Assembly (NCBI GenBank): GCA_016712145.1
Contig: JADJRO010000003.1
Span: 806,001 to 870,000, forward strand
DNA: 64,000 nucleotides
Source: Saprospiraceae bacterium
GTDB lineage: Bacteria > Bacteroidota > Bacteroidia > Chitinophagales > Saprospiraceae
Direction: 5' to 3'
The notes under the pieces were generated by a model. It searched no databases. It was not told where the DNA came from and was given only the letters and a program-made list of their open reading frames with translations. Position 1 is the first letter of the stretch; every line of letters begins with the position of its first letter. The position numbers and the translations under genes were made by a program. Positions 1 to 7,917 of this stretch are shown here, piece after piece.

Positions 1-1230
1 CAAGTTGATAGAGATGAGTATAAAAATATCGGTGCGGAATTGCGAATGTTATACCAATATAAATTAGGGAAATTAAATAATAATCTGGCTATAGGTGCTA
101 GGTATTATATTGCAAATACAACCAGAAGACAAAAAGGAAAAGGAGATACAGGTTTTGATTATAATATCGATTTATTAACTGATAAATTCCCAACTGATTT
201 GGAATTTACTACTGATAATATTGCATTATTTGCAGAAAATCAAATAAAAATAACAGATAAGTTTAGCATCACTCCCGGCTTTCGCATTGAAAATATTGTT
301 TCTAAGATAAAGGGAAGATTAAACATAGAAATTGGAGCAGATGTAAATGTGATTCCACAAACCATATCGAGGCAAGTATTTCTTTCAGCTCTAGGTGCAC
401 AGTATAAACTAAATACTACGAATTTTTATGCTAATTTCTCACAAGCCTATCGTCCGGTTTTGTTCTCCGATATGGTTCCTCCTGCAACAACAGATGTGAT
501 AGATCAAAATCTTAAGGATGCCAACGGTTACAATATGGATTTTGGTTATAGAGGTTCTTTATTTTCTGATGTATTGGATTTTGATGTCAGTTATTTCTGG
601 ATTCAGTATAATGACAGAATTGGTATAATAAGAAGATATGCGGATAACGACCCAACAAAAGCAACTTATCAGTTTAGAACTAATTTAGGCAAATCATTTA
701 ATACTGGTTTCGAAGCTTATGTAAACTTAAATATTTCAAAAGTTCTGCACATTCAAAATTTAGTTGGTAACATTAACGTGTTTGCCTCCCTGGCATTTAT
801 TGATGCAAAATATTCAGATTTTAAAACCACAAAAATTACTGGAACTGCCCCGAACGTAATTATTATAGAAGAAAATTTAAAAAACAAATTGGTGGAATAC
901 GCTCCAAAAAACATACATAATATTGGACTAAGCTATAATAATGATGGATTTACCGCAACGATTCAAACAAGAATTTCTTCAAGTGTATTTACAGATGCTA
1001 CCAATACCGAAACACCTAATGCCACAGGTACAAATGGAAAAGTTGAAGGGTACAACATCTACGATCTATCGGTTGAATACCGATTTCTTAAAAATTACAA
1101 TGTAAGAGTGGGCTTAAACAACATGTTTGACGAAATATACGCAACGAGGAGAGCAGGTGGTAATCCTGGACCAGGCTTGATACCTGGAGAAGGTAGAGCT
1201 GCATATATAAGTGTTGGGATAAAACTATAA
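1..1230 (+). CDS. TonB-dependent outer-membrane receptor, FecA-like (C-terminal part)
   Basis: The frame is open from base 1, so the gene starts outside the window; about 409 codons of the C-terminal beta-barrel are visible. The translation is rich in alternating aromatic/polar strands, with features such as NFYANFSQAYRPVLFSDMVP and a final strand ending in GRAAYISVGIKL. The ending NMFDEIYATRRAGG followed by PGPGLIPGEGR closely resembles the last strands of Fe(III)-dicitrate/siderophore receptors of the FecA type, which import ferric chelates using TonB energy. The plug domain and TonB box lie outside the window, so substrate cannot be judged. An iron or other metal chelate substrate is inferred from family resemblance. 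Confidence 0.85.
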   Translation, partial: QVDRDEYKNIGAELRMLYQYKLGKLNNNLAIGARYYIANTTRRQKGKGDTGFDYNIDLLTDKFPTDLEFTTDNIALFAENQIKITDKFSITPGFRIENIVSKIKGRLNIEIGADVNVIPQTISRQVFLSALGAQYKLNTTNFYANFSQAYRPVLFSDMVPPATTDVIDQNLKDANGYNMDFGYRGSLFSDVLDFDVSYFWIQYNDRIGIIRRYADNDPTKATYQFRTNLGKSFNTGFEAYVNLNISKVLHIQNLVGNINVFASLAFIDAKYSDFKTTKITGTAPNVIIIEENLKNKLVEYAPKNIHNIGLSYNNDGFTATIQTRISSSVFTDATNTETPNATGTNGKVEGYNIYDLSVEYRFLKNYNVRVGLNNMFDEIYATRRAGGNPGPGLIPGEGRAAYISVGIKL

Positions 1231-1277
1231 ACTGAATTGCAGCATGCAATCATAAATAATTTAAAAATAAAACTAAA

Positions 1278-1316
1278 ATGAAACAAATAATATATTTCGT
1301 AATATTAATTCTTTAG
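1278..1316 (+). other. Possible remnant of a secreted-protein start
   Basis: An ATG is followed by a signal-peptide-like stretch (MKQIIYFVILIL) and an immediate stop, 47 bases after the receptor gene. No open frame continues in the following 170 bases, which hold only AT-rich sequence before the next gene. It could be the decayed 5' end of a lost secreted protein or chance. Confidence 0.25.
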
Positions 1317-1491
1317 GCAATTGCAATTAGATGTATTAATGAGAATTCTCCAAATCGCTATTTTCTATAGTAATATGACAGCTCAAAACAATCTTGTTTG
1401 AGGATGAGAACTCAAACATTTTATTAGGGGTCGCTTTGCTAAGTCTTATGAAATAATTATCTTTACAATTGTATAAAAAAAATCAAGACCA

Positions 1492-2184
1492 ATGAAATAT
1501 ATTTACTTGATTATCTGTATTTTATGTACGAATGGACTTTTTGCACAAAATCAAAGGTTCATTGTGACGCCTAATCCAAATAGCATTTCTTTCATTCCTG
1601 ACATGACAAGTCACAAGGCACATGGCACTGTTAAAAATAATACGAACGGTACCATAAAAGTGTCCTGGATCCGCGAAATTATTCAATTACCGGTGGATTG
1701 GAATACGTATATATGCGATGCAAATTTGTGTTACAGTCCTCTAGTTGGTAAATGCCCGGACAACTATCCAAATGTAATTAAAGCAAATGATTCAACCCTT
1801 TTAGACGTGTATGTTACGGATGATGGCACTGATGGAGCAGCACATATTGTAATGTGGGTCTATGAAAAAGAAGATACATCCAAAAAGCTAAAAGTCGATT
1901 ACTTGTTTAATAAAATCGTTTCCAATAACGAGGTTAAGAATATTGAAATCAAAGTGTATCCGAACCCTACTTACAATGAATTCTTTGTTGATTATAACCA
2001 GGGGCTTACCAGGATTGATTTGTATTCCATATTGGGCAAAAAAGTGACTTCGTTTGAAGCGATGCAAAGAAAAAGTTATAACACTAGCCATTTGATGGAT
2101 GGACTTTACTTTATAAAACTAATAGGCCCGAATGAGCAAGTGCTTCAAACTATTCGACTACAAAAAGGATCATTAAGACCATAA
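1492..2184 (+). CDS. Secreted protein with T9SS type A sorting domain
   Basis: 230 aa. It has an N-terminal signal peptide (about residues 1-18, ending FA|Q). The middle, about residues 20-145, contains several cysteines and resembles no family I can name. It ends with a typical T9SS C-terminal sorting domain from about residue 152, with the KVYPNPTYNEFFVDY motif, a beta-sandwich and the closing GLYFIKL strand. Known biology of these domains predicts export across the outer membrane and surface attachment or release. It lies between a TonB receptor and another T9SS cargo on the same strand, with about 260 bp upstream. Function beyond secretion is unknown. Confidence 0.8.
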   Translation: MKYIYLIICILCTNGLFAQNQRFIVTPNPNSISFIPDMTSHKAHGTVKNNTNGTIKVSWIREIIQLPVDWNTYICDANLCYSPLVGKCPDNYPNVIKANDSTLLDVYVTDDGTDGAAHIVMWVYEKEDTSKKLKVDYLFNKIVSNNEVKNIEIKVYPNPTYNEFFVDYNQGLTRIDLYSILGKKVTSFEAMQRKSYNTSHLMDGLYFIKLIGPNEQVLQTIRLQKGSLRP

Positions 2185-2278
2185 AGTAATATTCTATTCT
2201 GTGAAGTAATTAAAAACTTGTCGAAAGAGAAAAATAGGCTCCATAGCTTTTTATATTTGAGTTCATAAATTTAGGAAA

Positions 2279-3061
2279 ATGAAAAATCAATTACTTTCTG
2301 TGCTTTTTGTAGCGTTTACCGCCATGATTATGGCTCAGACCAATGCTACCAACTTTACCGCAAATGATTGTTCGGGCGTTTCGCATGAGCTTTTTAAAGA
2401 CCTTGACTCTGGAAAAGTGATCGTCATGGTTTGGGTAATGCCCTGTGGTGCCTGCACAGGTCCTGCAATCACAGCTTACAATATCGTCAAAGACTTCCAG
2501 GTAAGCAATCCAAACAAAGTATACTATTATATGGTGGACGACTATGCAAATACCAATTGCCAATCATTGGGTAGCTGGTGTACTTCGAATGGAATTGAGC
2601 AAAATTCGTACTCCTTGAGATTTTCCAATTCAAAAATAAAAATGAGCGATTATGGTTCGGATGGAATGCCTAAAATTGTTGTAGTGGCTGGAAATGATCA
2701 TAAAGTATATTACAATGTAAATAATACTGTAAATCCAACCAATCTCCAAAAAGCTATTAATACTGCATTAATACTCACAGGAACATCGGATCAGAACAAT
2801 ACCGAATCAACTTTAACAATTTCACCGAATCCCGTAAAAGAATCAACAGTAGTTAGCTTCAATCTTGAAAAAGCAGCCAATGTAAAAATGGATTTGTTAA
2901 ATGTAGAAGGTAAATTGATACAAACTGTTTTTTCAGGAAAACTTGCAAGCGGAGAGAATTCATTGAACGTAAATATGGCAAACTATAATCAGGGTATTTA
3001 TTTTGTTAAATTGTCCTATGAAAACAAAAGCAAATTAGCTAAATTCTCTGTAGCGCATTAA
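2279..3061 (+). CDS. Secreted thioredoxin-like protein with T9SS sorting domain
   Basis: 260 aa. It has a signal peptide to about residue 19 (MIMA|Q). The region at residues 25-165 has a thioredoxin-like layout: VIVMVWVMPCGACTGPA places a CxxC at C56/C59 after a hydrophobic strand, followed by a strand with a GMPKIVVV segment like the cis-Pro region of thioredoxins. A T9SS C-terminal domain follows from about residue 178 (LTISPNPVKESTVVSF, ending GIYFVKLSYENKSKLAKFSV). The protein is probably a surface or extracellular redox or thiol-binding protein. It sits just upstream of a cysteine-containing outer-membrane protein and may act with it; that link rests on adjacency only. Confidence 0.75.
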   Translation: MKNQLLSVLFVAFTAMIMAQTNATNFTANDCSGVSHELFKDLDSGKVIVMVWVMPCGACTGPAITAYNIVKDFQVSNPNKVYYYMVDDYANTNCQSLGSWCTSNGIEQNSYSLRFSNSKIKMSDYGSDGMPKIVVVAGNDHKVYYNVNNTVNPTNLQKAINTALILTGTSDQNNTESTLTISPNPVKESTVVSFNLEKAANVKMDLLNVEGKLIQTVFSGKLASGENSLNVNMANYNQGIYFVKLSYENKSKLAKFSVAH

Positions 3062-3161
3062 TTCTTCTTTTAAGATTAAGATTTGGCAGTTTATTGAAAA
3101 GTATATTGGGTATGTTTTGTGGTTCATCCTTACGACCAAAAAAAATTATTGCTGACTTTAC

Positions 3162-4166
3162 ATGAAGTTTCAATTAATATTCTTACTGTGCTTACTTTCA
3201 GGTACAAAATCTTTGTTTGCGCAATGTTGCGCAGGCGGCAGTGGAAGCCCGATTGCAGGTGGTGCTTCCCAGGGTGTATTGTTGGAAAGACAAGTCGAGC
3301 TGAATACAAATTTTCAATTTATAAATACCAGCCAATTTTACAAAGGTGATGCAAGAGATGAGCAAAAGTATTTTGACAATTTTAGTAGCTCTTATCAATA
3401 CTTCAGGTTAGCATATGGTGTTAGCTACAATTTTACCATGTCCTTAGAAAGCGGCTATTATTTTTCAAAAAAGGAAGTCGGTTTAAATAATAATCCTTCG
3501 ACTACTTATTCATCTTCTGGAATTGGAGATCTGATTTTCTTTCCACGATACGATATCATCAATCGAACGGAAGAAAATCATCGTACCGAATTAACTTTAG
3601 GTTTAGCTTATAAAATTCCATTGGGAAGTTATAATGATTCAACGGGGAATATAGAACCATTTTCAGGTAAAACATTTTATGTAACAAACCCACAGGCAGT
3701 GCAGCTTTCATCGGGAGCCCAGGACATTATCTTCTATCTTTTTGGAGCAAGATCATATCCATTGCAAAACTTCCGCATTTTTGCAAATGCCCTGTACATT
3801 AAAAAAGGCTGGAATCCAATCGGAGAAAAACTAGGCGATTATGCAAGTTTTGGTTTGTTTGTAAGTAGAACCTATTTTGAAAATCTGGGAGTAACACTTC
3901 AAGTGAGAGGGGAATGGGTGGATAAAATGAAACTCAATGAAACGATTCTGCTTAATGCTTATCCAAATTATGATCCGGAAGCTACTGGCTATAAAAAGAT
4001 TTTTATTGCACCACAACTTAGTCTGACACATGGAAAGTTTGTTGTGTACGCACTAACTGATATTCCCGTTTATCAATATGTAACCAAGTCACAGGTTGGT
4101 TCTGAATTTTCTGCAACTTTTGGTTTGTCGTACCGATTTTTTGCAACAAGCAAAACATTGGAATAA
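3162..4166 (+). CDS. Outer-membrane beta-barrel (transporter-like) protein
   Basis: 334 aa. It starts with a signal peptide (cleavage about FA|Q, residue 20), then a short Cys/Gly-rich segment (CCAGGSGSP) directly after cleavage. The rest alternates polar and aromatic residues in about a dozen predicted strands (for example YQYFRLAYGVSYNFTMSLES, ELTLGLAYKIPLGSYND) and ends in FSATFGLSYRFF. This fits the 'transporter' family of Bacteroidota outer-membrane barrels. The exposed CC motif might bind a metal; that is inference. It is the last backbone gene before the island: the next gene is convergent and belongs to the foreign element. Confidence 0.7.
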   Translation: MKFQLIFLLCLLSGTKSLFAQCCAGGSGSPIAGGASQGVLLERQVELNTNFQFINTSQFYKGDARDEQKYFDNFSSSYQYFRLAYGVSYNFTMSLESGYYFSKKEVGLNNNPSTTYSSSGIGDLIFFPRYDIINRTEENHRTELTLGLAYKIPLGSYNDSTGNIEPFSGKTFYVTNPQAVQLSSGAQDIIFYLFGARSYPLQNFRIFANALYIKKGWNPIGEKLGDYASFGLFVSRTYFENLGVTLQVRGEWVDKMKLNETILLNAYPNYDPEATGYKKIFIAPQLSLTHGKFVVYALTDIPVYQYVTKSQVGSEFSATFGLSYRFFATSKTLE

Positions 4167-4248
4167 AATCCTTATTATTTGTTCTGTTTTTGACATTTGA
4201 ATCCATGCGATTAACCGTATGGAGTTTAAGCTTCCTTTTTTAGCCAAA

Positions 4249-5424
4249 TTACATACTATGATGCAGTGTGGTAAGGGCGCTAAATGGTCTACTAGGTTTT
4301 CCATCAATCATCAGTTTTAAATAAATTTTGTAGTTAGGAAGATTAATAAAATCTTCAACATCAAATTCAGGATACATTTCTTTCGCCATGTGCATTGCAT
4401 CTTCCGTTCCGATTCTAAAGGAAATAACAGTTCCGGCATTACCAAGCACTGCGCTTTTAATATCATCATCTAATTGATTCATGTATTGATGTGCTAATGT
4501 CATACCGACTTTGAATTTGCGTAGTTCTGAAAACATATTGACTAAGGATAATGTAGTGAAGTTGTGAAACTCATCCATGTAAACCATGAATGGAATCCGG
4601 TTTTCTTCAGGAGTATCCACACGACTGAAAGCAGCCGAAGCAATTGAGGTGATAAAAAGAGCACCTAAAATATGGGATACATCAGCTCCGACATGTCCTT
4701 TAGAGAGATTAACTAGAACTATTTTCTTTTCATCCATTGCTTTGCGTAGCGAAACTTCTTCTGTGTTTTCAATCAAAACTCGTCTAATTGCCGGATGCAC
4801 CAACATTCCACCTATCTTGTTCATTACCGGTAATAAATCATATTTCATATATTCTGGAAATTCACGTTTCCAGAATTTCTTGACGCTTTCGCTTTTGACA
4901 TATCGAAGGGCTTCTTTTCTGAAGTCCTTGTTAAGTAAAATCTCAACAATGTCTGCAATCGTTGCTTGCGGTTGGTCGAGTAATGTTAGAATTGCATGAC
5001 GAAGAATATGCTCCAATTTCACTCCCCAGGCACTATCCCACAGCTTGGAGAATACATCTAAGATGCCAGATGCAACCAAAGACCTTTTTTCAATACTTAC
5101 TCGCTTAAATGGATTGTATCTCAAATTCAATTTAGGATCAGCAATATTGAAATAGATTAAATCTTTCTTACGCTCTTCTGGAATTGACTTCACAATTTTT
5201 TCAACAAGATCGCCGTGAGGATCTAGTAAACAGCATCCTCTTCCTGCTTGAATGTCTTGCATAATCATTGTTTCTAAACATGTAGATTTTCCGGTTCCGG
5301 TTTTACCGATTATGTACGTGTGCATTAACCTATCTGCTTGTTTAATACCAAAAAGTCGCTGGTCGCTTCGCCATCCGACTTTTGCAAAGTATGTAATGTT
5401 TTTGTTTAGGGTTTGATTTTCCAT
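4249..5424 (-). CDS. VirD4/TraG-type conjugation ATPase (DUF87-like), island
   Basis: 391 aa RecA-fold ATPase. A Walker A motif (IIGKTGTGKSTCLE, residues about 39-52) and a nearby LLDPHGDLVEKI motif are typical of type IV coupling proteins and DUF87/VirB4-like ATPases. The Walker B is in FMVYMDEFHNFTTLSLV, and the C-terminal motor segment includes MTLAHQYMNQL. No membrane anchor is visible, so it resembles a soluble coupling-protein core. In other elements such enzymes pump DNA during conjugation or mobilization. It is divergent from the small gene and recombinase that follow, across a perfect 22-bp inverted repeat centred near 5486. It marks the left part of the island. Confidence 0.8.
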   Translation of the reverse strand: MENQTLNKNITYFAKVGWRSDQRLFGIKQADRLMHTYIIGKTGTGKSTCLETMIMQDIQAGRGCCLLDPHGDLVEKIVKSIPEERKKDLIYFNIADPKLNLRYNPFKRVSIEKRSLVASGILDVFSKLWDSAWGVKLEHILRHAILTLLDQPQATIADIVEILLNKDFRKEALRYVKSESVKKFWKREFPEYMKYDLLPVMNKIGGMLVHPAIRRVLIENTEEVSLRKAMDEKKIVLVNLSKGHVGADVSHILGALFITSIASAAFSRVDTPEENRIPFMVYMDEFHNFTTLSLVNMFSELRKFKVGMTLAHQYMNQLDDDIKSAVLGNAGTVISFRIGTEDAMHMAKEMYPEFDVEDFINLPNYKIYLKLMIDGKPSRPFSALTTLHHSM

Positions 5425-5454
5425 TTTACTATCATAGTTGTTTCGATCGAACTC

Positions 5455-5516
5455 ATATAGACGGTATTAATTGCCACATCGGCACTTGCCAAAATGGCAA
5501 TTAATACCGTCTATAT
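5455..5516. promoter_or_regulatory. Perfect 22-bp inverted repeat between divergent island genes
   Basis: The left arm 5455-5476 and right arm 5495-5516 are exact reverse complements, separated by 18 bases. Each arm, read outward, ends in TTAATACCGTCTATAT. The outer end of each arm is 30 bases from the start codon it faces (5424 on minus, 5547 on plus). Inside lies a second, smaller palindrome, TTGCCA-AAA-TGGCAA (5486-5500). The symmetry suggests a shared divergent promoter/operator, probably for an island-encoded regulator. Related elements occur at 7836, 12099 and 16921. Confidence 0.7.
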
Positions 5517-5546
5517 TCCTCGAAAAAGAACCCTTAAAATAGTTTT

Positions 5547-5726
5547 ATGGATAATGAGAATAAAGAATTAAAACCCATTCAATTCGTTCGCGACCTCAGT
5601 CAAGGGAAAACGGAAGAAGAATTGTTGGAAGCAGAACAAAATTTCAGAAACTACCTATTGGTAGTAAAGGCAATTTGTGATCGATTAGAACAAGAGGGCA
5701 AAGATCTAATTTGCATTGATGATTAG
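5547..5726 (+). CDS. Small hypothetical island protein (59 aa)
   Basis: ATG at 5547, stop TAG at 5724-5726. The product is acidic and predicted helical (MDNENKELKPIQFVRDLSQG at the start, then a Glu-rich helix and a hydrophobic helix around NYLLVVKAICDRLEQ). It has no signal peptide or membrane segment. It lies 30 bases downstream of the inverted repeat and 29 bases before the recombinase gene, so it is likely the first gene of that operon. I do not recognise its family; a small regulator or accessory factor of recombination is possible. Confidence 0.6.
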   Translation: MDNENKELKPIQFVRDLSQGKTEEELLEAEQNFRNYLLVVKAICDRLEQEGKDLICIDD

Positions 5727-5755
5727 CAATAAATATGGTAAGGTGTTAAATCAAT

Positions 5756-7411
5756 ATGAAAAATGTATATGGATATATACGGGTATCAACCGTCAAACAA
5801 GGGACAGGGGTATCGCTTCAAGAACAAAAAGAAGCGATAATTCGCTATGCGGAAAAGCACCAATTGAATATTATTAAGTGGTTTGAGGAGCAAGAAACTG
5901 CTGCAAAGCAAGGACGCCCTCTGTTTACTCAAATGATGAAATTAATTAAATCTGGTAAATCTCATGGAGTTATAATTCACAAAATTGATCGAAGTGCTCG
6001 TAACCTAAAGGATTGGGCAATATTAGGTGATTTAATGGATCAGGGATTTGAGATTCATTTTGCGCACGAAAGTCTTGATATGGATACACGAGGTGGTCGT
6101 CTTGCTGCCGACATCCAAGCGGTCATTGCATCAGATTATATCAGAAATCTTCGTGATGAGGCTATTAAGGGCTTATATGGCCGTTTAAAACAAGGTATCT
6201 ATCCATTCAATGCTCCTATAGGATACTTAGATGCCGGTCGAGGTCAATTAAAAAAAGTTGATAAAATGCAAGGCCCATTAGTTAGAAAGACATTTGAATT
6301 ATACGCAACCGGAAATTATAGTCTCGAACAACTCACGGAAATAATGAAAAAACTTGGATTGAGAAATACACGGGGTAATTTTTTGTATTTGACCGGAATA
6401 TCTAAGATTCTAAACAACCCATATTATACAGGAGTAATGAAAATAAAAAGTAAAACATTTCAGGGTAAACACGAGCCTTTAATTTCTTCTAAACTTTACT
6501 CTGAAGTACAAAGTGTGTTGAGAGGTAAAACCAACACGAGAAATATTAAACATCAGTTTTTGTTTCGTAAGTTAGTAAAATGTGTTGATTGTGGATATTC
6601 TCTAATTGGTGAAAAGCAAAAAGGGCATATTTATTATCGATGCCAAACTAAAGGCTGTCCAACTAAGACTATTCGTGAAGAGCGCATAGAAAAGTTTTTG
6701 ATCAATTCACTTGAACAAGTAAAGCTTCAACCTTTGGAAGATAAAGTATTAAACGAACTTCTAGAACAATCGCAAAATAATTGGTCAACAACTCAAGCCA
6801 ATATTGAAGATTCTTTAAAATTACAAGAAAATAAATTATCGCAAAAATTAGGACGACTTACCGATGCTTACCTTGATAATGTGTTAAATAAGGATCAGTT
6901 TGAAGAAAAAAAAGAGGAGCTACTAATTGAGCAACAAGAATTAATAAATAAAAGGAGTCATCTTTCAAATCAAAAAGAGGCTATTTTCAAAAAGGCTAAA
7001 TATTTCCTCGAACTGATAAATAACGTTAAAAAATCGTATGTAAACAGTATTGTTGAAGAAAAAAGAATAATTATCAATTCTATCACCTCGAACTTTGGAA
7101 TTGAAGGAAGAAAGCTAACAATTACAATGCAATCTCCGTTTACCGAGATAGCGAATCGGTGGAATTTTTCATCAGGTCGGCACGAACGGAACGACCCTCG
7201 AAAATGTACAGCAGAAATTGCCACTATGGCAAATTCTCTTGATGACCAATCCGATGTTCATGCCTGTATATCAAAATATGACGCAAATGACAACTTTTTG
7301 CAAGTGGTTGAAGACACACCACAGCTCCGAGAAAGCATGAAGAACTTATTGGATGAAATATTGAAGCATTTTGAATTATTACCTGAGAGTAATGATGAAC
7401 AAGAACTATGA
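5756..7411 (+). CDS. Large serine recombinase, island (first)
   Basis: 551 aa. The N-terminal resolvase/invertase catalytic domain starts at MKNVYGYIRVSTVKQG, with the nucleophilic Ser in RVS and the conserved arginines in HKIDRSARNLKDW. A 'Recombinase' domain follows (about residues 150-250, GYLDAGRGQLKKV and NNPYYTGVMKIKSK). Next is a zinc ribbon (CVDCGYSLIG, then YYRCQTKGCP) and a long coiled coil at about residues 340-430, the usual order of large serine integrases. These enzymes integrate and excise mobile elements at short att sites. The stop codon overlaps the next gene (ATGA at 7408), so the two are co-translated. It probably moves the island or an older element within it. Confidence 0.93.
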   Translation: MKNVYGYIRVSTVKQGTGVSLQEQKEAIIRYAEKHQLNIIKWFEEQETAAKQGRPLFTQMMKLIKSGKSHGVIIHKIDRSARNLKDWAILGDLMDQGFEIHFAHESLDMDTRGGRLAADIQAVIASDYIRNLRDEAIKGLYGRLKQGIYPFNAPIGYLDAGRGQLKKVDKMQGPLVRKTFELYATGNYSLEQLTEIMKKLGLRNTRGNFLYLTGISKILNNPYYTGVMKIKSKTFQGKHEPLISSKLYSEVQSVLRGKTNTRNIKHQFLFRKLVKCVDCGYSLIGEKQKGHIYYRCQTKGCPTKTIREERIEKFLINSLEQVKLQPLEDKVLNELLEQSQNNWSTTQANIEDSLKLQENKLSQKLGRLTDAYLDNVLNKDQFEEKKEELLIEQQELINKRSHLSNQKEAIFKKAKYFLELINNVKKSYVNSIVEEKRIIINSITSNFGIEGRKLTITMQSPFTEIANRWNFSSGRHERNDPRKCTAEIATMANSLDDQSDVHACISKYDANDNFLQVVEDTPQLRESMKNLLDEILKHFELLPESNDEQEL

Positions 7412-7917
7412 TATTTCAACATACACAAATGCCAAATATTCTCTTTGATAAGCATCTACCCAATCTTACTGGAGCCGAAGTCAAAATTCTTCTCATTATC
7501 ATCCGACAAACCATAGGATGGATTGATAAATCAACTGGTAACCGGAAAACCAGAGATAGAATAACGCAAAGTCAATTTAGGGATAAGACCGGACTGGCAC
7601 CCAGGATCATATCTAAAACGCTCAAAATGCTCTCAGAAAAGGATTTAATTGCAATAACCGACCAGAACAACCAATCGCTTAAAAACTCACTCGATCGAAA
7701 GGGTAAGTCAATTTTGTATTATGCTCTAAATCCAGTGCACTTTTCGACATCAACCAGTGCACAAAGTGATACTGGGCCAGTGCACAAAAGTGCATATAAC
7801 AAAAGAAACAAAGAAAATATAACAAAAGGAAACGATTTGCCAATTCGGCAAAATAATACCGGAACAGTTGATGAAATAATAGAAAAGTCGAAATATCAAT
7901 CGCTTTTAAGATTCTAA
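7408..7917 (+). CDS. Replication protein O-like (phage_rep_O N-terminal) winged helix
   Basis: 169 aa. The N-terminus matches the phage/plasmid replication initiator N-domain: PNLTGAEVKILLIIIRQTIG, then TRDRITQSQFRDKTGLAPR and IISKTLKMLSEKDLIAITD, a winged-helix with a recognition helix. The C-terminal third is low-complexity, polar and Ser/Thr/Asn-rich, and probably disordered. Such proteins bind origin iterons. A site of the island's palindrome family (TTTGCCAATTCGGCAAA at 7836-7852, then TAATACCG) lies inside the 3' end of this gene, which could be its own binding site. It overlaps the recombinase stop by 4 bases and its 3' end meets the convergent NTPase gene. Confidence 0.7.
   Translation: MIFQHTQMPNILFDKHLPNLTGAEVKILLIIIRQTIGWIDKSTGNRKTRDRITQSQFRDKTGLAPRIISKTLKMLSEKDLIAITDQNNQSLKNSLDRKGKSILYYALNPVHFSTSTSAQSDTGPVHKSAYNKRNKENITKGNDLPIRQNNTGTVDEIIEKSKYQSLLRF
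7836..7862 (+). repeat. Island palindrome + TAATACCG element (inside the replication gene)
   Basis: TTTGCCAATTCGGCAAA followed two bases later by AATACCGG. The palindrome arms (TTTGCC/GGCAAA) and the downstream TAATACCG match the elements at 5486-5512 and 16921-16950. Being inside a coding region at its 3' end it may be an origin/iteron or a protein-binding site rather than a promoter. Confidence 0.5.
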
